A DNA stretch of 64,000 nt from positions 1-64,000 of the forward strand of contig JAHLKC010000019.1 of the NCBI GenBank assembly GCA_025449115.1, read 5' to 3'. The notes under the pieces were generated by a model. It was not told the origin of the DNA, did not search any database, and worked only from the letters and a program-made list of their open reading frames with translations. Positions 21,568-34,500 of this stretch are shown here, in pieces. The position numbers and the translations under genes are program-made. Each line of letters starts with the position of its first letter. Within the stretch, counting starts at the first letter, position 1. The DNA is from Chytridium lagenaria (lineage: Eukaryota; Chytridiomycota; Chytridiomycetes; Chytridiales; Chytridiaceae).

Positions 21568-24467
21568 TCATGCAGTCGCCTTAGCCTTGGAAGGGGTAAC
21601 AGCCTTCCCCTTTGCCAAAACGACTCTAAGAAGTGACGCGTAGGCAACAATAATGAGGACTAACACCATGATAAGGAGAATTATCACGCAGAGAAGGATG
21701 CTGAAGCTGTCGTTAAAGCCCTGGTTCTGTATGCAGACGCTTCCATCCACACGTTCTGGGACACGTGATGTAGAGTTGCAAACGATTTGAAGACCTGTCA
21801 ATTCGTTTTTGTAAAGGCCTTCGAATGCGTCTGCGTATTTAATAGGGCGTGAGTTAAGCGGACGTTTGGTTGAAACGAGAGGAAATAAACGTTGACTCAC
21901 ATTTCATGGGACTGATTTAAGCAAATCGTTTTTGTAAAATAACAAAAAGTATGTTAGATGTATCTCATTTAGGGTGTTCGGCGGTACCTGATGTATTTGA
22001 TCCCTAAGTTAAAAAGCGTATGAATTAATTCATCAGTAAAAAAAACTTAAAAATAAAAATAGGTAATAGTAAATAACCTACAATCAAAGTAAACGGGAAT
22101 GGAGCCGTTGTTGACGAAAAGACCGCTGAAAAGCTTTCATCCGATTAGTACACAGAAAATGAAAGGGTCATTACCATCAAAGGCATTAACATAAGAGGGG
22201 CTGCAGCGAGGGCGGTCTCGAGACTCTCAAAGATACAGGCGATGGCAATACCCAGTGAAAAGCCGCAGCAGGAACTATGATTGAATAATATTAGGAAATA
22301 AGTAAAGATTTTGAAATTACGAGGGTAATGGCGACGTACCTAAGCACAGAAAATAGCACGTAGACCAAGTACTTCGTAATTTAAGATAAGGAAGCAAAAC
22401 AGATTCAGAAGGTCAGGTGGTATTATAAAGGTCAAGAGGAGAGATTGGAAACTGTGGAGGTTCCTTACCTTCACCCCGACGTTCTGGAGCCCAACGAACC
22501 AGTAGCTAAACGTCAAACAGCGTTAGATTGGCGATACGGTAGAAACGGCTCTTCGGCATGATACCTACACAATGGTGGCAAATATCCAGGGGAATATAAT
22601 CTGGAATGGCATTTCGACGAGAATTTTGGAAAAGAAGTACGCCGGAAGTCCGTAGTAGCCTGTGGGGATATTAGAAGCCGCGAAATAAGCACTAATAAGG
22701 TAATAAAATTGGTTAAAACATACCTGCGCCATACTCGCGCGTGAAAACGACCTTCTCCTCTCCAAAAATCGATAAGACACCGATAGTTGAACTCATGACC
22801 ATATTTACTGCTGTAAAGAACAACATTCCCTGTCTGTTCTGCGCCCCGGAATATCCGTAGTCCGTCCCAGTACCATAGTACAAGATTCCAATGATGAGTG
22901 CAATAACAACACTCTGCCCAAGCTTCGCTTGCACGACCAAGGGATTGCGGAAAGCATTCTTGCTAGCCCTTTTGAAGAGATACGCAAATTGAGTTGTGAA
23001 TAAACTACGAATTTTTTGGGCTGCGCCTTCGATACCACCGGTTCGAGGATTGCGAGTGAGGGAGTCGATGTTATTAGCTTCAATGGAGTTGTCCCAGGAG
23101 TTAAGGAGGCCGGTGATGCGTTCGGCTTGCGTTACTTGAGGAGCGGCTCCCGGGGATGCCGAGGGGTCTTCGTTGTTTAAAACAGACATGAAAAGGACTT
23201 TGAGAAGAAGAGTTAGATCGAGAAAGCATAAATGAAGTCTTACAATCAGCAGGATTGGTGTACTCGGGGCATTCGTAACCCAGCCTTGCGAAGTATTCAA
23301 TGGCGTCCTCAGCAGGACCCGAGTAAATAGTGCGGCCCTCTGCCATTAAAAGGAGATCGTCGAAGAGGTGGCTATTTTCGAAGAAATTGGCGGTAAGAAT
23401 CTACAAAAATGCATACACATTGCCAAAAACGTTAATTTTCTTACAAAACTTCGGATGAGGGCTGATGAATGGTGGCAATAATAGTTCTTCCAGTCGCGGC
23501 AAGGTTCTTAAGGGTTCGCACGACCGAGTAAGCTGTAAAAGTGTCCAGACCAGAAGTAGGTTCGTCAAGAAACAAAACCTAGATTACAAGCAACAGAATT
23601 AGCAACAAGCCTTGAGGCAAATGATGACTCACACTAGGGTTGGTGATCATCTCCATAGCCATTGCTGTTCTTTTACGCTCTCCCCCAGAAATACCCTTAG
23701 TCTGGCTGTCTCCAATAATAGTGTCAGCAGCTTTTTCGAGGTTCAAGAGCTTGATGATCTTTGTCACGCGGTCGTTTTTTTCTTCGACGGACATGTCGGC
23801 GGGGAGACGGAGAAGTGCGGACATAGTGATTGCTTCTTTAACGGTCATGGTTGCAAGAATAATGCTGGATAAAAGTCAGCAATAGGAAGATATAGGTCAA
23901 ACTTACTCATCCTGGAAGACGAAACCGGAAATCTTTTTGATGCCTTGAGTTCCGACCTCTTCGCCATTGATAGTGATGCTTCCTGTTAATGATCCTAGAT
24001 GTGCCTCGGCCGCGATAATCTATTCAGCGTCAGAAATAATGTCCGTTAAAATCGCATGTTGACGTACCTGCAACAGAGACGTCTTTCCAGCACCAGATGC
24101 ACCCATCACGGCAATAAGCCGGCCAGGTTGAAATAACTTGAGAAAATATTAGTCCAAGGCGTGGAAAAACCATTAAACAGTTGAGAATATAGAAGAAACA
24201 AGAAAAACTCACGCCAGTTACGCCCTTGAGGATCGTCTTGTCAGCCCTCACATTCTTCTTTGGAAACTTTGCGTTGGGGTCAGGCTTTGATATCTTGATG
24301 TTGTAGGTCAGATTGCGAAACACAATTTGCATTCGGTCCTTTTCAGGCAGCATGTTTTCCTTAATAATGGCCTCTTCTTCGACTAAGAAAGCATCGAGGC
24401 TTTTGACCTTGACCTTGACGTCAGCATCGACGAGAGGCTTCGGTGTTGGTTCAACTTGTGAAGACAT
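21568..24467 (-). CDS. ABCG-family (White/PDR-type) half transporter
   Basis: ATP-driven membrane exporter of the G subfamily in half-size arrangement (nucleotide-binding domain first, then one transmembrane domain). The first exons are 24467-24213, 24136-24068, 24019-23907, 23864-23633, 23578-23445, 23371-23244, 23197-22724 and 22659-22569; smaller exons follow to a last exon starting near 21860. The NBD carries Walker [12 protein letters not shown], signature [12 protein letters not shown], Walker [13 protein letters not shown] and H-loop [11 protein letters not shown]. The membrane part includes [32 protein letters not shown] and the ABCG motif [12 protein letters not shown]. The last exon has [16 protein letters not shown] and a final helix [19 protein letters not shown]. 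The start [12 protein letters not shown] is the first ATG. Substrate (lipid, sterol or drug) is unknown. The exons followed in detail join in frame. Confidence 0.9.
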
Positions 24468-24734
24468 GCTAAAGTTTGTATTTTAATATATTGCACTTTG
24501 GGCGTCGTTAGGGCGTCGTTGGGTGTTTGATGTGGGCAGAGGACACTGACGACTCCTCCTGGTTTTATCGACACCTTAAGAGATGCGGGACTCGGCAAAG
24601 ATTGTCAGGCCAGCCAGGGACAATTTCAAAACAGACCAATAAAATGACGTCGGCTTTATCTGCCGACCTCCTTTGCCGAGTCTCAAACCAGGCTGCACCA
24701 AGTTGCACGATACGCTGACACCATCCGTAATTTA

Positions 24735-27700
24735 TTATTCAGCATCATTAGCTTTCTTCCCTTCACCACCATCGCCACCATCGCCACGATTCTCGGTCTT
24801 GCTGTGTTCCCCGAACACTGCTTCACCTTGGCAAATGAAGGGTCTTTGGCCAGCATTGACCCTCATAACGCAAGGACCGTCAGCACTTAGCACAAGGTAA
24901 GCTTGCTTGATACATGAATCGGCTTCGTCGTCCAGTGAGACCCCATTTAACGTGAAACCAATCTTCCCCTTGCGGTGGAAGTATATTCCAACAATGTCAC
25001 CTGCTCCAAATGGCTGAGCCCTAAGAGGAAAATCTGTGCGTCCTTCTCGAAGGCGACGGCCAAAAAAGCTTTTGGCGCAAACCGAAAAATAGAAGGCAGA
25101 TTAGGAGCCAGGATCAAAAATAACCATGATAACAAGGAAATAAACGGTACCTGTGAAGTGCGACCGAGTTTGGCATCCAGCCAGCCATCATAAAGGGAGG
25201 GGAAGGCCTTAGCCCAAGCCCAATGCTTACAAAAGCTTTCCCATCATCCGTCTCACCCAAACTCACAATCTCAATTTCGACATAACTTTCCTCTCCGTCC
25301 TTTCCGTCGGCCATTAAAAGTGGATACGCAGAGATTACGCGACGGGCCGACTTTACTTCTGGTCCAAACTCAACAAGTAAACCTTGTTCTTCTTCACCGT
25401 TATCAATGCGAATACATTCCGTGAAAACCTCATCATTTTTAGGATCGCCATCGAACCGTTTGACGAGACGACATCGATCAATGAGGGACAAGACGGCTTC
25501 TCCTGCAGCTCGAGGGGTATACTTTGGAGCTCTTGTCCAAACTAAACCCTCCGGCGATATGCGGTCTTTTATATTTTGTTCCATCGACTGACACGCTCGA
25601 TTTATCGAAGCCGTAGGTGCGGCGTAAGGGGCCATATTCCCATTATGGGTTTGTGCGGTAAAATAAATGTACCTTAGTGAGAACCATTTCCAAGCTCGAG
25701 GATCTTCAGAGAGTCGCAACTCGCGAATATCGGCGACCATGCGGATGCCTTCGCTGCCATCCATCTTAATGGCGTTAAGAGATACTGTGAAAGTGTCATC
25801 CATCTTTGCCTCGACGACGGCTGGCCACCTTTTGGATTGATTGATCATCAGAAAAAATCAAATGATAAGTTCAATAGATGGGAAAGTCGGTAAGAAAAAT
25901 AGATAAAAATACTAAAGATGAGAAAAAGGTGAAAGGCCATGGCTAGTATAGTATTGAACTTACCACAAAAAGCGTGGATATTGCCCCTCCATCCACAATA
26001 CTTTAACCTCAACTCTAGCCCCAACGTTTATTTGTGTCCTGTTCTCACCCATCACCGGCGCTCTTGAAACCTTTTCCCTAATTGTCTTTATCCACCTCCA
26101 CGCTTTCCACACATTAATCTTCCCCATAGATATTCCCTCTGCCCTATCATTGGAAACCTCTTCTTGTCCTTGCACCCACCCCCAAGATGCAATCCAATTC
26201 GTCCCGGTTTCTTTTACAAGAGCAACAGTACAAACATCCTTACGTGTTGTTGGTTGCCGATTTAGGATTTCTTTATGATGTGGAACCCAAGCATATCCTG
26301 CAATGGCAGTGCGCTGTCGAGCACACTTCCCACCGTCCTCGCTTGCCAATACCTCTTCCACGAATGTAGACACAAGACACATACCTTCAAGTGTAAACGA
26401 ATTCATCATACCCTCTGTCACTTTGCTTATTTGCCAAGGAGGAGGATTGGCGTGTTTTTCTTCTTCTTCTTTAGCGGCGCATGAGGCGTCATAGGATGCT
26501 GCTGCTTCACCGAGCGCTCGGGAGAGCACGACGCAGCGAGATATGAAGAGAGGTGGAATGGTGAGGTCGATGATAACAGGAGACGATGGGTAGTCGTAAG
26601 AAAACGTATGTTTAAGGATGGTGGTTAAGTCCATAACGGGGTAATGCGGGTTTGGATCAGATGAGTGATCAAATGAGTCAAGGGAGGACGTTATGGCGAA
26701 AACAACCGGAGTATCAATGAGTCGACGAAGGTTCCGAAGTTCGAGTTGATTTATGGGGGAGCGGACATACTCTGGTGACAGGCATATAAGGACAACATCG
26801 GCTTAATTCATTAAATAACAACCGGATTAGTATTCGTAACATCTAGATGGCATTTGCAAGAGCCGTCTCACCTTTTACCATTCCTTTAAAAACCTCTTCT
26901 AAGATCGCCTCATCCAATCCCACTTTCATTTCAGTCGCCTTTGTATCAGCATCCCGTACTCTACTCTCGGCCGAAATGACACGAAGGCCATTTCTTCTTA
27001 GTTCTTGCGCAATCATACGCATTTCAAAAGTCCTCTTTTTAGTGCATTCCTCATTATTTTCCGCGCAGGGATCGGGAAGGTAATGAGAGACAAAAACGGT
27101 GCAAGGCGGTATTGGTTTAAAGAATGGACTCGGGTCGGCCTTGTTCCAAAGACGAGAAGCATCTTGGAACGCGTCAAGAGGAGGATCGAGAGTGGAGGGA
27201 GGATCCGGAGGAAGGATATGCTGAGGACGAAGGATTGCACCAGTACCATGAATGTAGAGTTTCTGGTTCAAAGTTTTGGTTAGTATGGAGATACGGAAAA
27301 TACAATATAAAATGTGGCAAAGGGTTACCTTTTCTTCAATTAACTCCTTTAACCACCGCAACCTAGGATCGATACCAGGCCTTACGGCGCCAGGTTGGCA
27401 CAACTTTAAAGACCCCGTAAAGTATCCCGACTCTGGCGACAACCACGGTCCATACCCGCAGCGAACGTAGAACTGTCCCACTAGGAAGGATCGCCTCTAC
27501 TCTTCCAGGCCAGAAATCATATGAGTCCGAGTCCGCAATATCACTTATCTCTGAATTGCTGTCGTTTACGGTGTCAGGCGTCTGCGGCTCGGGCGTTCGA
27601 ACCAGTTCAATAAAGAGGCGGTATCTAAAGAGTATACGATTAAACACCATCTAATAAAGCTAAAATTAACAGGTTACTTACTCAACTTCATCGCCAAATG

Positions 27701-29544
27701 CAAAATTCGGTGTACCGAGCCCCGGTATAATTCCGTTTGCGTAGCATTATCTCATCTACCCACTCGGTATGTTTCTCCACAATCTTGACTTTCCCAACTT
27801 TGTTTGCCGCCACGATCCTCGCATCAAATTGCACAAGGGCTCTTCGCATTCCTCTCCAACGTTTGTCTCCTGCCTCTTCATCACCTTCTGCCTCCTTCAC
27901 CTCCAAAATTTGCACAGGAGTCCAATGTAGACCCTGCAGAAAGTATACACCGGATGATTTTGTCCATCTTGCACATTCAAGTCGATCACCAGGTTTGATC
28001 TCTCCAAGACCAAATCGTTTGGTTTTCCACCACATCCGTGAAGACGGTGGTGACGATGTTGAGGGCGACGGAGTTTGAGAGTCTTATCGCTATCGCCTGT
28101 GATTTCGGATTGATAGGATAAATCGGGAAGGACGGAGGATGTGTCGTCAATTTGACTGTCGACAATCGATTCGGTGTCGTCGTCGTCTACGGCAGAAACG
28201 GTTTGCGGGAGAAGGGATATAACTTTGTCAAGGGAGGTAACAAGGCTTTCGAGTTTTTCAGGCAAGTCGGGTTCGTTCTGGGCGTTTATGTAGAGCTGGA
28301 AGTCGACAATAATTGTTTATTAATAACTACTCTTATAAGGAAATCGTAAATAAAGTTCATACCTGATCTCCGACCATTAGCCCAACTTTGGTTCTTTGCC
28401 AGCTTTGACCTTCGCCAACAACCAGAGTTATGTAAGGCAGCCGACTACAACATAATATATCAATAACAAATTGAGTTTACGAAGGCGACTTACAGAACGT
28501 TGACGGCAAAGTTTAGCTCTCGGACGCAATTCTTTGACGCAGCATACTACGGAGAGTATAAGTTATTGCAAAACAAAGACGATACTTACTTCATCACTAA
28601 CACACGCCACAACAACATTGCATGCCATCATACCAGTCGCAATTTGCTCGAAAAGATCCCCCCCAGACGCCATCCTACAATGAGATAAAATAAATATTAT
28701 TAACTATCTAAACCTTGCCACGACAGATACACCGTGGAAGGAAATATTCCTGAGAGATACATACCTCTCAACGTCAAGCCAGATATCATCGAACCCTTTG
28801 TCTCTCAAAACCCATGAAGCGCCCTCGGATCACAGAGTCCCTTTGCCTCTTCTCCCATTGCCTGCTTACTATTCAGCCTACGATAAAGTATTCAAAGTCA
28901 ATAACATACATTAACGTTAAATAGAGTCCTACCAGCAATATGATACAAATACTGAGACGCCTTTCCTGGTCGGCGCGCTAGGAATACTAGCTGGTGCCAT
29001 TTATTTCCAGATTATGTACAGATCCCACATTGCTCACAGCCCTCGTCCTTCCTCCCGTGCTTGTTACAGACAGTATCATATCTGTGCCGGCATGTTCCTT
29101 CTCTGGAACCACCTTCTTCTTCCCCGAAAACGCCTCATGAAGTCTCACAGGCCACTCCTTTTCCTCTTCTTCCGTCAGACCGAGCACTTCCATGATCTTC
29201 CCTTGTCCCGCCCCAAGCAGCGCTGCAACAGGACACTCCTCATCAAACATATCCCCATTTGCATCCTCAGCGCCCGTGATCACCTGCGCTTCTCGGAGGT
29301 TCTTCAACATCAGACGGTTGGATTCAGCGAGAAGGTCTGACATGGTTGAGCCCGGTGGGGATGCAACGAGGAAAGAGCCGGAGGACGTCGAGACGCGGAC
29401 AGTGGTCCATCTTAAGAGTTGATGATCGGCGTAAGGGATGTCAAGATTAGTGAGACGATGATTGAGTGGAGACGGTTGAGGGAGGCTGGAATCTATGGGT
29501 GGGAGAGATGAAGACCTTGCACCGCCGGATGGGGTTTGGATCAT
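24735..29544 (-). CDS. Large multidomain protein with two TIR domains and a C-terminal SPRY domain; several frame breaks
   Basis: Reading from 29544 leftward. (1) An N-terminal region with a ubiquitin-like (beta-grasp) pattern, WTTVRVSTSSGSFLVA then PPGSTMSDLL. (2) TIR domain 1 (about 28970-28360): VSVFVSYCW, DIWLDVERMASGGDLFEQI, VVVACVSDEYAASKNCVREL, LPYITLVVG and the closing LYIN. (3) A linker, then a segment with GDRLECARW, HWTPVQILEV and EWVDEIML that looks like a small Tudor-like barrel. (4) TIR domain 2 (about 27130-26540): CTVFVSHYLPD, MIAQELRRNGLRVIS, DVVLICLSPEYVRS, TPVVFAI. (5) A second Tudor-like segment (VGARVEVKVLW, LWWPAVVEAK). (6) SPRY: VSIGLGLRPSPPF, GWMPNSVALH, FGAGDIVGIYFHRKGKIGF. 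The stop is at 24735. Frame breaks occur near 29000, 28808, 28085, 27737 and 27480, mostly in A/T runs. TIR and SPRY calls are firm; Tudor-like and ubiquitin-like calls are tentative. A role in sensing or cell death is inferred from domain content. Confidence 0.8.
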
Positions 29545-29837
29545 GCCCCAAAAGCGACTGAAAGGCGCTCATGTCTCAACGCCCAGGTAACGTCAAAAAA
29601 TGTAAAAACGAATGCTTGTCCTGATACCACCGATATGTCGCGAATATGTCGCGCGAGCAAGCGACACTAGTTCGCATGCGATAAATGAATAAAAACACAT
29701 GCATGTAATTCGTTGTGTATGCATTTAAAGATTTTAATTATCACGTATTTTTACATATTTACAAGAACCCCTCAGATCAATCAACATCCGCACATCTGAA
29801 AGAAGTTAGAAGAAAATGCGGATTTATATGTACCTTT

Positions 29838-31034
29838 TCACACTCTCAAGTAATTTAAAAGAGTGCACTCCACTGCTTTTCCGTGACAAAAGGCTTTAAG
29901 GATATACTCAACGTCGGTAGTGGCAAACATTCTAGACTTTAGTAAAGCATCTAAAGTACAACGTTCTCTCTTCAAACTCATCCCAATGACTGCAATCCCC
30001 AGCACCTTTCTCCGAAAAAACTCATCTGCCTCTGCAAAAGCATCCACAAGATCTGGCACCCCCATCAACGTTTCCACAACTCCAGCCTGCGATGCTCTCA
30101 CTGCACTAGTGAGTGCATTCGCATATGCATGGTGAGGGGATAGATCCACGGATGGAAGTGACATGATGTATTCAACGATGTTGCTATGCCCATGACTCGC
30201 TGCACGTGTCATGGCAGCAGCAAACACGTCGTCCCCAAACGGCGTGTCTGAACGTTCGATGGCCCACACCATCATATCCTTCATCCCAAAACTTGCAGGC
30301 ATCAACAGACACTCCTCATCGATTCTGTACATTCGCGAGTCTAGCAACATTGTCGCGACATCGACCTGTCCAAACGCCAACGCATCCGCAACAGCAGACT
30401 CGGAGCGAATGTCTTTTTGAGAAACAGCTTCAGCACGGAGGAAGAGCCATGCCTTGCTGCGTATGACACGGCTTGATGTAATGCGAATCTCGAGTCATCT
30501 TCCAGGTTTTGAAGGAGCTTTATCAAGTGGTCCATGAAATCTGCGTCGTCCATGATGGCAAACCAATTAAAGATGTCTTGTGGGCATAGAGCCAAATCAA
30601 CGTTAAACGCCTTGAAGGTCACTTTCAGAGCACTTGTCACAGCAACGGCGTATACAGACTCGCGTTTAAACTTCTCCGTCTTATTTTCGCGAAACGGTGA
30701 TTCCAAGAACAACATGTTGATGCAAAACAATGGTGCTTTCCCCAGCATCATCTCAAACATGACAGACAGGTACATTGGGCTGATGTGATTCCAACGTATT
30801 GACTTGATATGTTTGATGTAGATGGGGACTTCCGCAGAGGTCATGTCGGAGTCCAGTTTGGACGAGGAAGTGCGAGAGATTTGCTGTGATGAACGCATGC
30901 GTATTGGTAATAGAAGTGATGATGGGGAGAGCAAGGTTGCTTAGACCACGAAGTTGATGGATTTGGTGAGGGTGGAGAGGGGAGAGGCAGGGTGCGAGAA
31001 GCTCCAGTGGGAGCGTGAGGAGGTTTAGCGACAT
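29838..31034 (-). pseudogene. F-box-like/ankyrin-repeat-like protein, frame broken
   Basis: The N-terminus (MSLNLLTLPLELLAPCLSPL) resembles the F-box-like start of chytrid ankyrin proteins. The rest is a string of helical repeats such as ALHQAVSYAARHGSSSVLKL, AAAMTRAASHGHSNIVEYIM and ANALTSAVRASQAGVVETLM, the ankyrin helix-turn-helix pattern. Two frame breaks are present, near 30862 and in the T-run at 30414-30418 (A-run on the coding strand). It may be a pseudogene or an assembly artefact. If intact it would be a protein-interaction or ubiquitin-ligase adaptor. The ATG at 31034 is the first in frame. Confidence 0.55.
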
Positions 31035-31565
31035 GTTTTGCAAATCATGTGGCTTGGGCGGAGTTCAGAGTTGTGAGGTTTTATGCAGACACTCGTTGTG
31101 GAATGCTGATGAGGTAGAAACGGCTTTGTAAAGATCTGCTGCAGTACATGTGCAGAAGTAGCTACAAAAATGAAAACAAGTAAGCTTGCAGAGAGCGCCA
31201 GGCTTTTGTTAACGCTTCAGCGCGCGTAGCTATGGTGTTAATATAGGTACTTTAGAAATATGGACGCTAAGGGAATGGGGTTTGGACTGGTACAACTCCG
31301 ATTCGCAATCCACGTCGTAATTCGCTCTAAACAAATTAGCATAGGTATATAGACGAGTCTCAAACTTGCCAAAGTGATGCTTGAGCCATCTTTTCCAAAC
31401 CCCAAGCATGCCATTAAAACAATTTATAGAATTGTCATCTTCAAAAAGGTTATGAAACCGCTTGGACAAAAACACCTTAAAGTCCTTGAGTCGTTGAAAG
31501 CATCCTGGAAAACCCCGTCTTAAAAGCAGCGAGAGACAGTTGGACCTTTTCCCTCACATCGCAAA
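31035..31565. other. Divergent intergenic region
   Basis: Separates the ankyrin-like gene from the GH3 gene. A minus frame at 31475-31230 (81 codons, FHNLFEDDNSINCFNGMLG) is open but matches nothing I know. It may be a decayed relative of the ankyrin-like gene. Confidence 0.35.
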
Positions 31566-34500
31566 ATGCACCAACGATCACACTACACTCAACTTCCTGA
31601 CACTGAGCCTGGACTCGACCAAGACTTGTCCCCAACCCAGTCTCTCACCTCGCCACCCCACGGACCCGCATTCATGTCTTACTCTTCCGCCTCCACTCCC
31701 TTTCTCCCCCGTCCCCCCAAGCAAGTCCCTTCATCCTTTTTCTACACTCTCCGTACTCACTTCCTGCTTTCCTTGCTCTTTTCTCCACCTTTGCCGTCGG
31801 CACCTTCCTCCTCTACATCATTGTAACAGCGTCAGAACGAAGTGCCTTGAAACATCTCCAGGAATACCCATGGACTCCACCTAGAATTTTATCTAGCGAT
31901 CATCCCTGGTGGAATGCGACGGAACGAGCGAAAGAAACGGTGAAGGGGATGACCATTGAGGAGAAGGTGACAGTGGTGACGGGGAATGGGTGGCAGAAGG
32001 GACCGTGAGTCTAATTTTTAAAGCCTCCAAAGCATGACTTAATTTCTCTTTCCTTATGATATCCTCTGACCAGTTCTGTGTAGATGTGTTGGGAACATTG
32101 ATGCGATTCCGCGGATTGGGTTTAAGGGGTTTGTGTTTGCAGGATGGACCGGCTGGTATCAGGTTCAGCGAAAATGTTACGGGCGTTTCCGGCGAGGTTG
32201 GTTGTGTTTTTTTTAGATATAACACTTATATTCTGCTCTCAGCATCAATGTCGCCGCTACGTTTGATAAAGCCATTATGTTGGAACATGGAGAGAGCCTT
32301 GGACGTGAGTTTAGGGACCGCGGAGCTCATGTACGTGAATTTTGGTCCCCCTATTGTTTTACTTAATATTTGGAAAAGGTTGCACTCGCCCCTATGATGA
32401 ACCTTTATCGTGCACCCCACTGGTGGTCGAAACTGGGAGGGTCAGTACATTATTTCTCAATGCACAATACTTTATATTTTTTGACATCATACATAGGCCA
32501 AGGCGGCGACCCCTACCTTTCCTCCATCTCTGCATCTCTCCAAGTCCGCGGTATCCAGCTCCACGGCGTGATTGCAACAGCCAAACATCTTATTGCGAAC
32601 GAACAAGAGCATTTCCGGATGTTGTCATCGTCGAATCTGGATGATAGGACGTTGATGGAGGTTTACATGATGCCTTTTGAGGCTTGTGTGGAGCCGTGAT
32701 GTGTAGTTATAATAGGGTGAATGGCGTTTATGCTTGTGAAAATTCGGCGGTGGTGAATCATGTTTTGAAGGTCCAGTGAATTTCTTTTTCCATTGGTTTT
32801 GGCTGGTGTTTTGCGGAATTTGTAGAGTTGCTCATATTAGTTGTTTTTTTAAAATGATTTATAGGGACGAGATATTGATTTTCAAGGATTCGTTATGACG
32901 GATTGGTGGTAGGACTTGCATATTTTGCGTATCATGTTTAAACATTCGGCAGGGCCGCGCACTCGGAAGTACCCACAGCCATGGTCTCCGACATGATGAT
33001 GCCCGGCACCAAAACTTTTTTTCTCCCGCTCCTCCTATTTCGGAGACTCCCTCATCCGCAACATCCGTCTCGGTCGGGTCCCCGAACTTCGTCTCGACGA
33101 CATGGTGACCCGGCATCCTCGCCGCCCATTACAAACTCGGCCAAGATATTTCCTTCCCGCCCACAACCATTGACTCATGGGCCCCAAGAACTATCCCTGA
33201 AGATCCTGAAGATGACAGTAGAGTGAAGGAGAGATGTTGTTGAAGCATAAGGCGCATGCGAGGAGGACGGCGGCGGCGAGCACGGTTGTGTTGGTGAATA
33301 AGGGGGTGTTACCCATTAAAGAGGTGAAAAGGATTTCGGTTTTAGGAGAGGATGCAGCACCGCCGGGGAAACTGAATAGGTTTACGGACAGGGGTGGAAA
33401 TGAAGGGACGTTGGCGCAAGGGTGGGGGTCGGGGACCACAGAGTTTCCGTACATTGTTTCGGTGAGCTTTTCGAATTTTTAAAATTCGCATAAATTTTTT
33501 TAACTGAACGTAATACTCCTATGTTGAAAATCAGCCGTTGAAAGGAATTACTGCGCGCGCGAAGAAGGATGGAATCGATGTTGTCTCACATCTCAGCAAC
33601 TGGGACCGCACTGGAGCCGTCCGTACCGCCTCCAACTCTGAACTCTCCATTGTTTTCGTGAACGCGGATTCAGGTGAAGGCTATGTCACAGTTGAATTGA
33701 ACGCTGGAGATCGCAACGACCTTCATTTATGGCATAACGGCGATAAACTGGTAAGGCTACCTCTTTTCTAATTGAAATAGTAATGTGAATGTAGATTGAA
33801 GCTGTTTTGGCGTCAAACACACCGACAGTTGTTGTCATACATTCTGTGGGACCTGTGGAGATGCCGTGGATTGACCATCCGAATATTGCGGCTGTGGTGT
33901 TTGCGCTTTTGCCAGGTCAAGAATCCGGGAATGCTATTGCGGATGTAAGCGCTACTACCGTCCTTTTTTATTTTCTAATGTAATCTAGATCCTCTTTGGC
34001 GATACGAACCCGTCTGGAAGACTCCCATTCACGATATTCAAGTCCCGCAAAGATTACGCTGCAGATGTCATGTACGCATCGTGGTGGCCTATTCCCCAGA
34101 TTCATTACACGGAGGGATTGTATATTGACCATATGCACGCTGATAAGAACAACGTTGACCCTCTGTTCGCGTTCGGACATGGGTTGTCGTATTCCGACTT
34201 TGCGTACACAGATTTAAAAGTGAACGTAACGTCCATCCACGCTGCGGATATCGTACCTGCATCGCATCTGGATAGGCGCACGAAGCACGCTCTCGACACA
34301 TCAACTGGCGTGTCTGTTTCCGTGACGATCACCAATGTGGATAAAATGGCAGGCCATGAAGTCGTGCAGCTTTATATTGCGTTTCCGGAGGCTGCACAGG
34401 AGCCGCCGAAACTGCTGAGAGGGTTTGAAAGGGTGAATGTTGAGGGCGGAAAGTCTGTGACGGTCAAGTTTGAGGTTGGGTGGTTTGAGTTGAGGGTTTG

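Noticed and set aside
31230..31475. 81-codon minus frame
   Set aside because: No recognisable domain and no partner exons. Mentioned only as a possible decayed ankyrin-like fragment.
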